Origin: Macrostomum hystrix
Lineage: Eukaryota; Platyhelminthes; Macrostomidae
Length of the DNA stretch: 64,000 bases
Direction: 5' to 3'
Assembly: GCA_950097015.1 (NCBI GenBank)
Contig: CATNEN010000038.1
Span: 31,210,501 to 31,274,500, forward strand
Position numbers and translations under genes: made by a program. Shown here piece by piece: positions 1 to 10,957 of this stretch (within the stretch, counting starts at the first letter, position 1; the number at the start of each line of letters is the position of its first letter). The notes under the pieces were generated by a model, which saw only the letters and a program-made list of their open reading frames with translations, was not told the origin of the DNA and did not search any database.

Positions 1-858
1 AAGACTTATTTAGGGCCTAACGAGGACTACATTAAGAGGATTATGAAACCTTTTTTGATAGGAATATCTCAGGAAAGAAACTATTTTTTATCACCAAGCA
101 GTTTTTTAAGCTGAGTTATATATAAGAAAGCTGCTAAAATTGTTGCAGGACTCAAGCTTGGGTGTGGCATCTGAAACTGATCTGAAACATAAATTTTGTT
201 ATCTGGTAGACTGGTACTATGTATTCATTTTATTGACTACTTATACTTTTATATTAAAGGCTAATTCACACTGCCAAGGCTAGAACACACACAGATATAC
301 TTTAGTAACAATAATAGCTACTTAAAAGGGCAATCAGCCCAGACCTAGTGAAAACCTATTCTAGTCCAGTTTATACTTGCTATTGTCATTGACACTCCTA
401 ACTAGCTATAGGCTGGCCTATAGTTTAGGCTATAATTTATATAGCCTAACTGGGCTATAATAGGCTAGAACTTAGCAGCTTTATGATGTACTGTGGTGCA
501 CAATTAATTAAAACCAACTAACAAAAAAGTTTGTTTTATATATTTTATAGCCTAGGCTAGGGCAGGCCTATAGCCAATAATAGCCAATATAGACAACTTG
601 TCAAATTATAAGCAAAAAAGGACAGAACAAGACACTTTTTAATAGCCTAGATAGAATGAGAAAATTTTAGTTGCCAGTCGAGTCGAGTGTAGTCTACATA
701 GGCCTACTAGGCCTAATTGCTAAAATTAGGCCAACTGCATGATAACAAGTGTTATACAGCTAGTTTGGAATGTCAGATTGGGTGAAAGGTGTGTAGACGT
801 GACTCGTGATCGTGAGGTTGGCGGAATTTTAAGTTTTTGAGGGTTTCAGTCGGCGCAA
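1..858. other. AT-rich intergenic DNA left of the transposon
   Basis: No coding exon or RNA gene is recognisable. The stretch around 405-560 is rich in short interleaved inverted motifs of the form GGCTATA/TATAGCC and GGCCTATAG. These could be remnants of a palindromic repeat, but no clean element boundary is visible. Confidence 0.5.
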
Positions 859-867
859 CAAAAGTTC
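859..867. repeat. Target-site duplication, left copy (9 bp)
   Basis: CAAAAGTTC lies directly outside the left end of the transposon and recurs exactly at 8841-8849 outside the right end. A 9-bp duplication is typical of Mutator-like and Foldback elements. If read as 8 bp, hAT or P-like elements would also fit. Confidence 0.85.
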
Positions 868-3125
868 GGTAAGGGGTAAAACACTACCCGAAAAATAGGG
901 TAAAAGGCTACCCAATGATTTTAGGCGTCTACCCGCTTCAAATCGTCCAGAAAATGCGCCTAACCTATGCAGCTTCTAGTTTGGAATTTTCTTAGGTAAA
1001 AAACTGAAAGATTATGATGAAATTCACGTTTATTTCTGTTGGTAGTGTTTTACTCCAAAAAGCTACCCAAAACTACCCGACCCCTACCCCCGTCATTGAG
1101 AATCGAAAATCAATGGCTAAGCTTACTTTTACATCTTCTGCCATAATGTGTAATATCAAGTGGTTTTAACTTGCATAAGCAAAGTTAGGGTAATGGGTAA
1201 TTTGTTTTACTGTATTTTACTTTCGCATTTTTTAAACGTATAAATCTTAATCTTATTTAGAAACGCTAAACGAATAATATTGCCAAGATTCATATACAAT
1301 GTTATAAGAAATAATGCAGCTTTTTCAGTTCGAAAGCTACGATACTGCAGGTGTAGTGAAATTGCGATAATCTTTTCTTATCGTGTCAGTGATTTCTAAT
1401 CTGAGTTTTGGCCAACAACACACTAAGGTGATATATTATCAAAGTGCATCTAACTTAATAGACTTTATAATTCCGTTAACTAAATAATCTTATATAAACA
1501 GCAATAAAAACTTATGTCCATTTATCTATAGTAATATCAACAGCTATACATATATAAATATAGAACTACAAAAGTAATTATGCCTTATGCACATTGTTTT
1601 TATGTTATAAATAAAAAATATCAATATACCTTGAGGACATTGAGGTTTCAAATAAATTTATTCAAAGCAATTGAACATATTTTATATAAATTTAAACAGT
1701 ATTTGATTGCTGATTTGATTTGTTTTTCTGTTTTTATATGCATAAGACAACAATTATTTGCTTAAATATTATTAATATATTATTTCTCTTAATATAATAT
1801 ATTTTTAGTTGGTGTACAGTTGGCGTCAGTTGGTTTCTCCTGTAGTCCCTATTTGGTTGAGTTGGTGCACAGTTGGCATCAGTTGGTTTCTCCTACTGTA
1901 GTCTCTATTTAGTTGAGATGGTGCACAGTTGGCATCAGTTGGTTTCTCCCACTTTAGTCTCTATTTAATTAAGTTGGTGTACAGTTGGCGTCAGTTGGTT
2001 TCTCCTACTGTAGTCTCTATTTAGTTGAGTTGGTGCACAGTTGGCATCAGTTGGTTTCTCCTACTGTAGTCTCTATTTAGTTGAGATGGTGCACAGTTGG
2101 CATCAGTTGGTTTCTCCTACTGTAGTCTCTATTTAGTTGAGATGGTGTACAGTTGGCATCAGTTGGTTTCTCCTACTGTAGTCCCTATTTATTTGAATTG
2201 GTGCACAGTTGGCATCAGTTGGTTTCTCCTACTTTAGTCCCTATTTATTTGAATTGGTGCACAGTTGGCATCAGTTGGTTTCTCCTACTGTAGTCTCTAT
2301 TTAGTTGAGATGGTGTACAGTTGGCATCAGTTGGTTTCTCCTACTGTAGTCCCTATTTATTTGAATTGGTGCACAGTTGGCATCAGTTGGTTTCTCCTAC
2401 TGTAGTCTCTATTTAGTTGAGATGGTGTACAGTTGGCATCAGTTGGTTTCTCCTACTGTAGTTCCTTTTTAGTTGAGTTGGTGTACAGTTGGCATCAGTT
2501 GGTTTCTCCTACTGTAGTCCCTATTTAGTTGAATTGGTGCACAGTTGGCATCAGTTGGTTTCTCCTACTGTAGTCTCTATTTAATTAAGTTGGTGTACAG
2601 TTGGCGTCAGTTGGTTTCTCCTACTGTAGTCTCTATTTAGTTGAGATGGTGCACAGTTGGCATCAGTTGGTTTCTCCCACTTTAGTCTCTATTTAATTAA
2701 GTTGGTGTACAGTTGGCGTCAGTTGGTTTCTCCTACTGTAGTCTCTATTTAGTTGAGTTGGTGCACAGTTGGCATCAGTTGGTTTCTCCTACTGTAGTCT
2801 CTATTTAGTTGAGATGGTGTACAGTTGGCATCAGTTGGTTTCTCCTACTGTAGTCCCTATTTATTTGAATTGGTGCACAGTTGGCATCAGTTGGTTTCTC
2901 CTACTTTAGTCCCTATTTAGTTGAATTGGTGCACAGTTGGCATCAGTTGGTTTCTCCTACTGTAGTCTCTATTTAATTAAGTTGGTGTACAGTTGGCGTC
3001 AGTTGGTTTCTCCTGTAGTCCCTATTTGGTTGAGTTGGTGTACAGTTGGCGTCAGTTGGTTTCTTCTACTGTAGTCCCTTTTTAGTTGAGTTGGTGTACA
3101 GTTGGCGTCAGTTGGTTTCTCCTAC
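868..3125 (+). repeat. Left terminal inverted repeat
   Basis: This arm matches the reverse complement of 6588-8840 from the outer end to the inner edge of the satellite. The outer 0.9 kb has runs of GGGTA/TACCC-like motifs (TACCCGAAAAATAGGGTA near 885). A 61-codon frame at 1580-1765 occurs identically in both arms but is probably chance. Confidence 0.85.
1809..3125 (+). repeat. 56-bp subterminal satellite, left arm (about 23 copies)
   Basis: The unit begins TTGAGATGGTGCACAGTTGG and the period of 56 bp can be measured directly (2081 to 2137). Unit variants (GATGG/GTTGG, GCAC/GTAC, CATC/CGTC, CTCT/CCCT) are intermixed in a patchy order. The array in the other arm has a similar but not identical variant order, so the two have rearranged since they were copied. 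Confidence 0.9.
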
Positions 3126-3207
3126 TGTACCAGTTTGTTATTTTGACTTCAGTCAGTATAATTCTAATTTTTTGGTACAATCAGTTTTCATTCCCTTTAC
3201 ATTTCAG

Positions 3208-4158
3208 TTGCGTCTATTGGCATCCAAACCAGAGGCAGCATTGCCTCCTTCTGGGCAAAATGTTCCTTGTCCAGAATCACCATGTATTGTTGTGTTTAAG
3301 TCGGATGGTATTGATATTTTAGAGGCCTCTCGGCGCCTTTGTAGCTGCATTCGGAACCTAACTCGTCGTAATGTCCGTGTATATTCAGACGCTGGTTATC
3401 GTCGATGCGGACGTGAAAAGGTTGCTGTTATTCAGAATTTGAGTAGCTCGTCAACTTCTGTGTTTTTGCACGGAATCAGTGGGAACGCCACTGTAGATAA
3501 TGATCATCGCCAGAATGGCTTCGAATGGCTACAACGTTTTGAAGCCCCGCCTCGCCCTTTTAACCGCGGACAGCTAAAATGGAAGCAGCATCTTTTGGCC
3601 ACTTTTCGGTGGCTAATCATGGAAGGCGACCCAGGCACATTAAGAACTTTGTCTGCCCTTTCAAACGCTCTATCTACAACGCTGCGTCTGCGAATTCGTC
3701 GTCGTCGTAATCAATTAGTACTGCCAAGATCTGACCAGGCAAGTAATCACCAACCGGGACATGAACGTCACGATGAACTCATTGATTTGAATGAGGAACT
3801 AGAGGACTCAGACAAAACAGCGGATGGCCAGCAGGGCGCTGACAAGCCAGCCAATGAACAGCAGGGCGCTGACAAGCCAGCGGATGGCCAGCAGGGCACT
3901 GACAAGCCAGCCAATGAACAGCAGGGCGCTGACAAGCCAGCGGATGGCCAGCAGGGCGCTGACAAGCCAGCCGATGACCAGCAGAGCGCTGACAAGCCAG
4001 CCGATGACCAGAATTTGGACACGGGAGGATCAAGCCACTCAGAAAATTGTCCGCCGGTGCCACGAAAGAGAGTGCATGAAAGCAAGAAACGGCCTAAACT
4101 TTTAGGAACGGAAAAAGCCGGTCCTCATGTGTCCAAACGACAACTACGACGACGCTAA
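3208..4158 (+). CDS. Transposon-encoded protein of unknown function (3' terminal exon)
   Basis: The open frame runs from 3046, but its first 54 codons are satellite sequence. A strong acceptor (TTCCCTTTACATTTCAG, ending 3207) lies in phase with the frame, so I take 3208 as the exon start; the upstream exon is not identified. The exon encodes about 316 residues: an arginine-rich region of mixed structure, an acidic stretch (near DLNEELEDSD), about 6.7 decapeptide repeats of type ADKPAxxQQG, and a basic C-terminus containing KKRPK and ending RQLRRR, a likely nuclear localisation signal. AATAAA signals follow near 4280, 4357 and 4421. I recognise no family. Position inside the transposon implies an accessory or DNA-binding role, but that is inference. 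Confidence 0.5.
   Translation: MRLLASKPEAALPPSGQNVPCPESPCIVVFKSDGIDILEASRRLCSCIRNLTRRNVRVYSDAGYRRCGREKVAVIQNLSSSSTSVFLHGISGNATVDNDHRQNGFEWLQRFEAPPRPFNRGQLKWKQHLLATFRWLIMEGDPGTLRTLSALSNALSTTLRLRIRRRRNQLVLPRSDQASNHQPGHERHDELIDLNEELEDSDKTADGQQGADKPANEQQGADKPADGQQGTDKPANEQQGADKPADGQQGADKPADDQQSADKPADDQNLDTGGSSHSENCPPVPRKRVHESKKRPKLLGTEKAGPHVSKRQLRRR
3811..4011 (+). repeat. 30-bp coding minisatellite
   Basis: Six full copies and one partial copy of a 30-bp unit start at 3811, 3841, 3871, 3901, 3931, 3961 and 3991. The frame stays open, giving a decapeptide ADKPA(D/N)(G/E/D)QQG. Units alternate GATGGC and AATGAA variants, which suggests expansion as 60-bp dimers. Confidence 0.9.
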
Positions 4159-5586
4159 TTTGCGGTTTCGTGCTTGGCCTTCATGCTTTGAGCTAGCTCG
4201 TATAACTCCGTTAGTGTCAGCGACTTTTAATTTCGCTGACATTGTTATTATTCGGCTACAGCTACTTAAGTATTTTTGTCGAATAAATCACAATCTAAAT
4301 ATGTTGCAACAGGCAACCAAATAATTTACTTATTCTGCTTCGTAACTCGTAAGTACAATAAATGATTGCATCAAAGCAAAACGCTGAACTGATAACGCCA
4401 TGTCACGCTGCCATCTAATTAATAAATGAAACTGTCATCGCCAGCAGTCGCTGAGCTGCCTGCCATAAATTAGTTTCGTCAATACCAAGTCACACCATGT
4501 TGTGCAGACAAAGTGTAATGTACAAAAAAGTAATTTTAGAGTAAAGTAAAGTAAAGTACAGTTTATTTGCGTTTCTTTGGCGCTTTTCTTAATAGCAACT
4601 GCTACTTCAAAAAGAGACTGCGGTCGAGCTGTATTAAACTATATTAAACTCAAAAGTTCAATGGAAACTTTTTCAGTCAGTTAAATAATTTTGCCTTCTA
4701 TTAAAGAATCAGCGTCTATCACTGACATGTCAAACTTGTCCATTGCAAATATCATATTTTTGCTTTCAGATTCAGATTTTTTGCGCTCAGTTGAGGCAGA
4801 CGAATGCCACCTGACAAGATATCCGCCGAGCGTTACGATCTTTTTAAATATTTTCATATTTTTTATAGAACGCAAAATTTCTTTAACTGAGTGGAATCAT
4901 TACAGTACAGCGGCAGTGCCGAAAAGCTGCAATAGCAGTAATGTAAAGATGTAACAGTAATAAGCGAGAGAGCAGCAACGAAATTTTAACTCGAGCCAAA
5001 TTAACTCAACAAAAAAGTAACTCAATGCGGAGGTACATTTCGTATAACTACTACGTTGGGAATCGTAGGACGTGAACCGGATGGTGACGAAGTCCCATTA
5101 CACTTATGTTGCTGTACCGATCTTTCGCCGAAATCAGTCGTAGATCCTGTAAGAAAGCATGGTGGTTGATGCAGAAATAATTAGCGATAAACCGATAATA
5201 CGCATACTACGAGTAATCATGCACTGTATGATTCGAGATTTTAGAGTACAACATCAGGAAACGTGCTAAATGTGTCTCCATTGATTAGCAAGACTATTTA
5301 ATTGATAAATTCCAACACGACGCCTATTTATAAATGCGATAAAATTGAGAGGAGATTAATAATGTTACTAATAATTCATGTTATTAATGGATCGCCTTAA
5401 ATTTTTGTCGTTTCCCATTACTACTTATTAGGTAATCCCTGAGCCTGACCAAGAAGGATATAAACAAAAATGTTTAAGTATTAGTCATCTGTGTGAATAA
5501 AAAGGTGAAATACGTAATTAGGTAATTGATTTTATAAGCGACCGAAAAGCAACAATGTCAATCAATTATCAAGGTGCAAACCTTAC
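4159..5586. other. Transposon core without recognised genes
   Basis: This is AT-rich DNA between the two coding segments. Short open frames on both strands (for example 4681-4954) show no recognisable motif or splice context. A short GTAAA run occurs at 4541-4558. Introns or exons of the minus-strand gene may lie here, but I cannot place them. Confidence 0.4.
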
Positions 5587-5727
5587 CGAACCGCCTGACA
5601 TAAGCGTTACGAACTGTGATACGACGCTTCCTTCCCTTCGGTAGGCCAATAACCGTTTTGTCTGCGTTTTTTGGATGACCACGACGTTCAATGGGGCGGG
5701 AAGCCGAAGGTTACAAGTTTTAGATGT
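5587..5727 (-). CDS. Possible internal exon of the transposon minus-strand gene
   Basis: On the minus strand a 141-nt open segment (47 codons) is bounded by an acceptor-like GTTATGCCACAG and a donor-like TTCG/GTAAGG, both in phase 0. It lies downstream of the transposase-like fragment on the same strand. The peptide (beginning TSKTCNLRLPAP) matches no family I know. The case rests only on splice-site quality and continuity of frame. Confidence 0.25.
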
Positions 5728-5774
5728 CTGTGGCATAACGTCACAATGTAACAATGTAACAATGTAACGTAACA

Positions 5775-6056
5775 ATGACGGGCTGGCTGCCCGAGCGAGA
5801 CCCACTTGCAGCGGGCGCAGCTAAAGAACAGGTCGTGGGTGCAATAGCAGGCCGAACCTGGACAATGACGGGCTGGCTGCCCGAGCGAGACCCACTTGCA
5901 GCGGGCGCAGCTAAAGAACAGGTCGTGGGTGCAATAGCAGGCCGAACCTGGACAATGACGGGCTGGCTGCCCGAGCGAGACCCACTTGCAGCAGGCGCCG
6001 CAGCTAGAGTACAGGTCGTGGGTGCAACGGCTGGCGGAATTGATAATGCCGATTGA
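5775..6056 (+). repeat. 90-bp tandem repeat, three copies
   Basis: Two identical 90-bp units (5775-5864, 5865-5954) are followed by a diverged third that has a 3-bp insertion and then loses similarity. The array is GC-rich, unlike its surroundings. It is open in one plus frame, but that is expected of a period divisible by 3. It is preceded by a short AACAATGTAAC repeat (5750-5773). Confidence 0.85.
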
Positions 6057-6078
6057 ATAAAGCTGGTTCTTCGTCTCT

Positions 6079-6459
6079 TTAAGGCTCCTGACCTTTTCCA
6101 GGATCTCCAGGTGGGTTTAACGGAGCATCAAAGCCACCTTTGCGTCCTCTAGCACGCTTCGGGGGGCGAATCGGATGTTGCTCGTGCTGCAACCGCTTCA
6201 GTTGCAGTTTTACGGTTGTTAGTTGCGCACGGACAAATCTTGGTAACCTGAGCCGAGAACTTGGAGAAGGCAGTGCTTCGCTTTTGCACCAGCTGAACCA
6301 TGATTCAACAGCGGCGTTGGTCACGTGTGCGCTACGATTTCCTCCAAACACGGCCACACTCCAAAGAGGAAACAGTGGCATCCACTTTCGCAATACAACC
6401 TGAACAGCCTGAGGGTAGAAAAGATTGTTCAGCACGCCATTGCCATCGCTTGCTGTCAC
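6079..6459 (-). CDS. Transposase C-terminal-like fragment
   Basis: The 126-residue frame contains KWMPLFPLWS, then TNAAVESWFSW, then an arginine/lysine-rich tail (PPKRARGRK) that could bind DNA or act as a nuclear signal. A [S/T]N-x-x-VE-x-W motif after a hydrophobic stretch is familiar from C-termini of Mutator-like and other metazoan DNA transposases. No upstream DDE residues are visible, so this is a terminal exon or a relic. A donor-like AAG/GTCAGG lies just before the stop, so the exon may continue by splicing. It is the only part of the core that resembles a mobility gene. Confidence 0.4.
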   Translation of the reverse strand: MTASDGNGVLNNLFYPQAVQVVLRKWMPLFPLWSVAVFGGNRSAHVTNAAVESWFSWCKSEALPSPSSRLRLPRFVRAQLTTVKLQLKRLQHEQHPIRPPKRARGRKGGFDAPLNPPGDPGKGQEP

Positions 6460-6587
6460 TTCGCTTGTATGGATGCAGCAGATATCAAACAGCTAGGTAC
6501 TTGATATATTTTCGCATGTATTTCGTCAACTTTTCTAGGTCACTTTCCAGGTTAATAAAATCGAGTAGAATTCATTTGAAATCATGA

Positions 6588-7903
6588 AACCAACTGATGC
6601 CAACTGTGCACCAACTCAACTAAATAGAGACTACAGTAGGAGAAACCAACTGACGCCAACTGTACACCAACTTAATTAAATAGAGACTAAAGTGGGAGAA
6701 ACCAACTGATGCCAACTGTGCACCATCTCAACTAAATAGAGACTACAGTAGGAGAAACCAACTGATGCCAACTGTGCACCAATTCAACTAAATAGGGACT
6801 ACAGTAGGAGAAACCAACTGATGCCAACTGTACACCAACTCAACTAAAAAGGAACTACAGTAGGAGAAACCAACTGATGCCAACTGTACACCATCTCAAC
6901 TAAATAGAGACTACAGTAGGAGAAACCAACTGATGCCAACTGTGCACCAATTCAACTAAATAGGGACTACAGTAGGAGAAACCAACTGATGCCAACTGTG
7001 CACCAATTCAAATAAATAGGGACTAAAGTAGGAGAAACCAACTGATGCCAACTGTGCACCAATTCAAATAAATAGGGACTACAGTAGGAGAAACCAACTG
7101 ATGCCAACTGTACACCATCTCAACTAAATAGAGACTACAGTAGGAGAAACCAACTGATGCCAACTGTGCACCAATTCAACTAAATAGGGACTACAGTAGG
7201 AGAAACCAACTGATGCCAACTGTGCACCAATTCAACTAAATAGGGACTACAGTAGGAGAAACCAACTGATGCCAACTGTGCACCAATTCAAATAAATAGG
7301 GACTAAAGTAGGAGAAACCAACTGATGCCAACTGTGCACCAATTCAAATAAATAGGGACTACAGTAGGAGAAACCAACTGATGCCAACTGTACACCATCT
7401 CAACTAAATAGAGACTACAGTAGGAGAAACCAACTGATGCCAACTGTGCACCAACTCAACTAAATAGAGACTACAGTAGGAGAAACCAACTGACGCCAAC
7501 TGTACACCAACTTAATTAAATAGAGACTACAGTAGGAGAAACCAACTGATGCCAACTGTGCACCAATTCAACTAAATAGGGACTACAGTAGGAGAAACCA
7601 ACTGATGCCAACTGTACACCAACTCAACTAAAAAGGAACTACAGTAGGAGAAACCAACTGATGCCAACTGTACACCATCTCAACTAAATAGAGACTACAG
7701 TAGGAGAAACCAACTGATGCCAACTGTGCACCAATTCAAATAAATAGGGACTAAAGTAGGAGAAACCAACTGATGCCAACTGTGCACCAATTCAACTAAA
7801 TAGGGACTACAGTAGGAGAAACCAACTGATGCCAACTGTGCACCAACTCAACCAAATAGGGACTACAGGAGAAACCAACTGACGCCAACTGTACACCAAC
7901 TAA
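6588..7903 (-). repeat. 56-bp subterminal satellite, right arm (about 23 copies)
   Basis: This is the reverse complement of the left-arm satellite, with the unit seen here as CCAACTGATGCCAACTGTGC plus the rest of the 56 bp. The order of variants differs from the left arm in places, pointing to unequal exchange or partial homogenisation. Confidence 0.9.
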
Positions 7904-8840
7904 AAATATATTATATTAAGAGAAATAATATATTAATAATATTTAAGCAAATAATTGTTGTCTTATGCATATAAAAACAGAAAAACAAATCAAATCAGCA
8001 ATCAAATACTGTTTAAATTTATATAAAATATGTTCAATTGCTTTGAATAAATTTATTTGAAACCTCAATGTCCTCAAGGTATATTGATATTTTTTATTTA
8101 TAACATAAAAACAATGTGCATAAGGCATAATTACTTTTGTAGTTCTATATTTATATATGTATAGCTGTTGATATTACTATAGATAAATGGACATAAGTTT
8201 TTATTGCTGTTTATATAAGATTTTTTAGTTAACGGAATTATAAAGTCTATTAAGTTAGATGCACTTTGATAATATATCACCTTAGTGTGTTGTTGGCCAA
8301 CACTCAGATTAGAAATCACTGACACGATAAGAAAAGATTATCGCAATTTCACTACACCTGCAGTATCGTAGCTTTCGAACTGAAAAAGCTGCATTATTTC
8401 TTATAACATTGTATATGAATCTTGGCAATATTATTCGTTTAGCGTTTCTAAATAAGATTAAGATTTATACGTTTAAAAAATGCGAAAGTAAAATACAGTA
8501 AAACAAATTACCCATTACCCTAACTTTGCTTATGCAAGTTAAAACCACTTGATATTACACATTATGGCAGAAGATGTAAAAGTAAGCTTAGCCATTGATT
8601 TTCGATTCTCAATGACGGGGGTAGGGGTCGGGTAGTTTTGGGTAGCTTTTTGGAGTAAAACACTACCAACAGAAATAAACGTGAATTTCATCATAATCTT
8701 TCAGTTTTTTACCTAAGAAAATTCCAAACTAGAAGCTGCATAGGTTAGGCGCATTTTCTGGACGATTTGAAGCGGGTAGACGCCTAAAATCATTGGGTAG
8801 CCTTTTACCCTATTTTTCGGGTAGTGTTTTACCCCTTACC
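6588..8840 (-). repeat. Right terminal inverted repeat
   Basis: This arm mirrors 868-3125. Small differences are visible: near 8222 the right arm reads GATTTTTTAGTTAAC where the left arm corresponds to GATTATTTAGTTAAC, and a few substitutions occur near 8300. Confidence 0.85.
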
Positions 8841-8849
8841 CAAAAGTTC
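8841..8849. repeat. Target-site duplication, right copy (9 bp)
   Basis: CAAAAGTTC matches 859-867 exactly. It is followed by TGTTGCATAG, the right flank of the pre-insertion site. Confidence 0.85.
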
Positions 8850-9221
8850 TGTTGCATAGTAGTTGGTTCTATTTGAGCAAATTTGGCGAGAAGGTGGGTG
8901 GAGCTGAAAAACAATTAAAGTCGACGTGTTATTAGCCAGGATCGGACACTTCGTTTCTTAAAAAAATTATTAATGCAGATTTTCACAAAAAACGCACTAG
9001 CGAGATAGGGACTTCTCACGTTTTTTCACATTAAATTGTTGACAACTTTTATTGGAAGCAGACAAAGCAGACAGGTCTTCTCCTTGTGGTCCTTGATTAT
9101 TAGACTTAGCGTTCCTAAAATTTGGATCTTGGCTATTTCTACGAATTTGCAGTAAAACAAGTACAAAGTACAACAAACAAGACGAAATAATGAAACTACT
9201 AAGTTTCGAAAATAACGGTCT
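8850..9221. other. Intergenic, no feature seen
   Basis: This short unique stretch lies between the transposon and the minisatellite block. A 71-codon minus-strand frame has no recognisable motif. Confidence 0.4.
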
Positions 9222-9828
9222 CTAAATATACTAATTTTCACGTGTTGTTTGTCTGTGTGTCTGTGTGTGTGTCAGTTCGACATCTCCTCCTAGAATACTG
9301 GCAACTCAGCGTTGAAACTTATATGGGAAAATGGGAAATTTTCCGAGGAAGGCTATAGGCTATTTTAATTCTGAAATTTCAAATTCTATGATCCTCAAAA
9401 AAGCAGAAAGGCTATTAAGTAGTATATAGTAGGCAAATGTCCTTCCCGCTGTGATGAAATTGGCCTCGGTTAAATGAGTTGCGTCAACATTTTGTGCCTA
9501 TCTGTTTAGTGTATTTTCTCTCCAGTGGAGGGTTGGCAGTCGGTTTGAAAAAAAATGGGGCGGAGAGGTGGCCGTACGCACATTCTAACTGCCTCTGTGT
9601 ATTGGCGGAGAGAGGGTGCCGTTAGTCAGTTCTATTGAGGGGTCTGATTTGTTCAATATTGAAGTGCGTACAATGGGCAGGGCAGAGTTGGCTGGGTTAA
9701 AATTCAATTGATAAAATTTGCGGGCCTGTTCTTTGCGCTGTTCTTTGCGCTAAAAGGCAGTGAAATTTCAGCTGAGAATTCTTCTTTTTAAGATTAGTGG
9801 ATAAAATTTTGTACTGCTAGAAAGAACT
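9222..9828 (+). repeat. Spacer S0 (short form, TG-rich leader)
   Basis: It starts at the module leader (CTAAATATACTAATTTTCAC), runs through a (TG)n tract and the conserved AATGGGAAATTTTCC region, and joins the first array at a truncated long-module segment (GTGGATAAAATTTTGTACTG). This junction differs from every other short spacer. Confidence 0.8.
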
Positions 9829-10957
9829 GAGGCGATCAGAGATCAGGGGATGGGAGATGAGGCGATGGGAATTTAGGCGATAGGAGATCAGGCGACGGGA
9901 GATGAGGCGATGGGAGATCAGGCGATGGGAGATCAGGCGATGGGAGATAAGGCGATGGGAGATGAGGCAATGGGAGATGAGGCGATGGGAGATCAGGCGA
10001 TGGGAGATCAGGCGATAGGAGATAAGGCGATGGGAGATCAGGCGACGGGAGATGAGGCGATGGGAGATCAGGCGATGGGAGATCAGGCGATGGGAGATGA
10101 GGCGATGGGAGATCAGGCGATGGGAGATTAGGCGATGGGAGATGAGGCGATGGGAGATGAGGCAATGGGAGATGAGGCGATGGGAGATCAGGCGATGGGA
10201 GATCAGGCGATAGGAGATAAGGCGATGGGAGATCAGGCGACGGGAGATGAGGCGATGGGAGATCAGGCGATGGGAGATCAGGCGATGGGAGATGAGGCGA
10301 TGGGAGATCAGGCGATGGGAGATTAGGCGATGGGAGATGAGGCGATGGGAGATTAGGCGATGGGAGATCAGGCGATAGGAGATGAGGCGATGGGAGATGA
10401 GGCGATGGGAGATCAGGCGACGGGAGATGAGGCGATGGGAGATCAGGCGATGGGAGATCAGGCGATGGGAGATGAGGCGATGGGAGATGAGGCAATGGGA
10501 GATGAGGCGATGGGAGATCAGGCGATGGGAGATTAGGCGATGGGAGATGAGGCGATGGGAGATGTGGCGACGGGAGATGAGGAAATGGGAGATTAGGCGA
10601 TGGGAGATCAGGCAATGGGAGATCTGGCGATGAGAGATCAGGCGATAGGAGATGAGGCGATGGGAGATGAGGCGATGGGAGATGAGACGGTGGGAGATCA
10701 GGCGGGGGAAGATCAGGCGATGGGAGATGAGGCGATGGGAGATGAGGCGATGGGAAATCAGGCGATGGCGATGGGAGATGTGGCGACGGGAGATGAGGCA
10801 ATGGGAGATTAGGCGATGGGAGATCAGGCGACGGGAGATGAGGCGATGGGAGATGAGGCGATGGGAGATGAGGCGATGGGAGATGAGGCGATGGGAGATG
10901 AGGCGATGGGAGATCAGGCGGGGGAAGATCAGGCGATTGGAGATCAGGCGATGGGAG
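9829..10957 (+). repeat. Array A1 of the 15-bp unit (about 75 copies)
   Basis: The array contains an internal duplication: the variant pair GATAAGGCGA ... GGCGACGGGA recurs 195 bp (13 units) apart, at 10021 and 10216. One 6-bp partial repeat (GGCGATGGCGATGGG) near 10765 breaks the phase. It ends with the GCGGGGGAAGATC variant unit. Confidence 0.9.

Larger units (their letters stand above)
868..8840. mobile_element. Foldback/Mutator-like DNA transposon with 2.25-kb TIRs
   Basis: The outer ends are perfect inverted repeats (GGTAAGGGGTAAAACAC at the left, its complement at the right). The inversion continues for about 2.25 kb on both sides. Each arm has about 0.9 kb of unique AT-rich sequence and then about 1.3 kb of a 56-bp tandem repeat. 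The arms are nearly identical, with only scattered substitutions and short indels, which suggests a recent insertion or arm homogenisation. The core (3126-6587) holds a plus-strand exon of unknown function and a minus-strand fragment resembling a transposase C-terminus. Long TIRs with internal satellites plus a 9-bp duplication are the hallmark of Foldback elements, which belong to the Mutator superfamily. The superfamily call is inferred from structure, since no complete transposase is visible. Confidence 0.8.
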
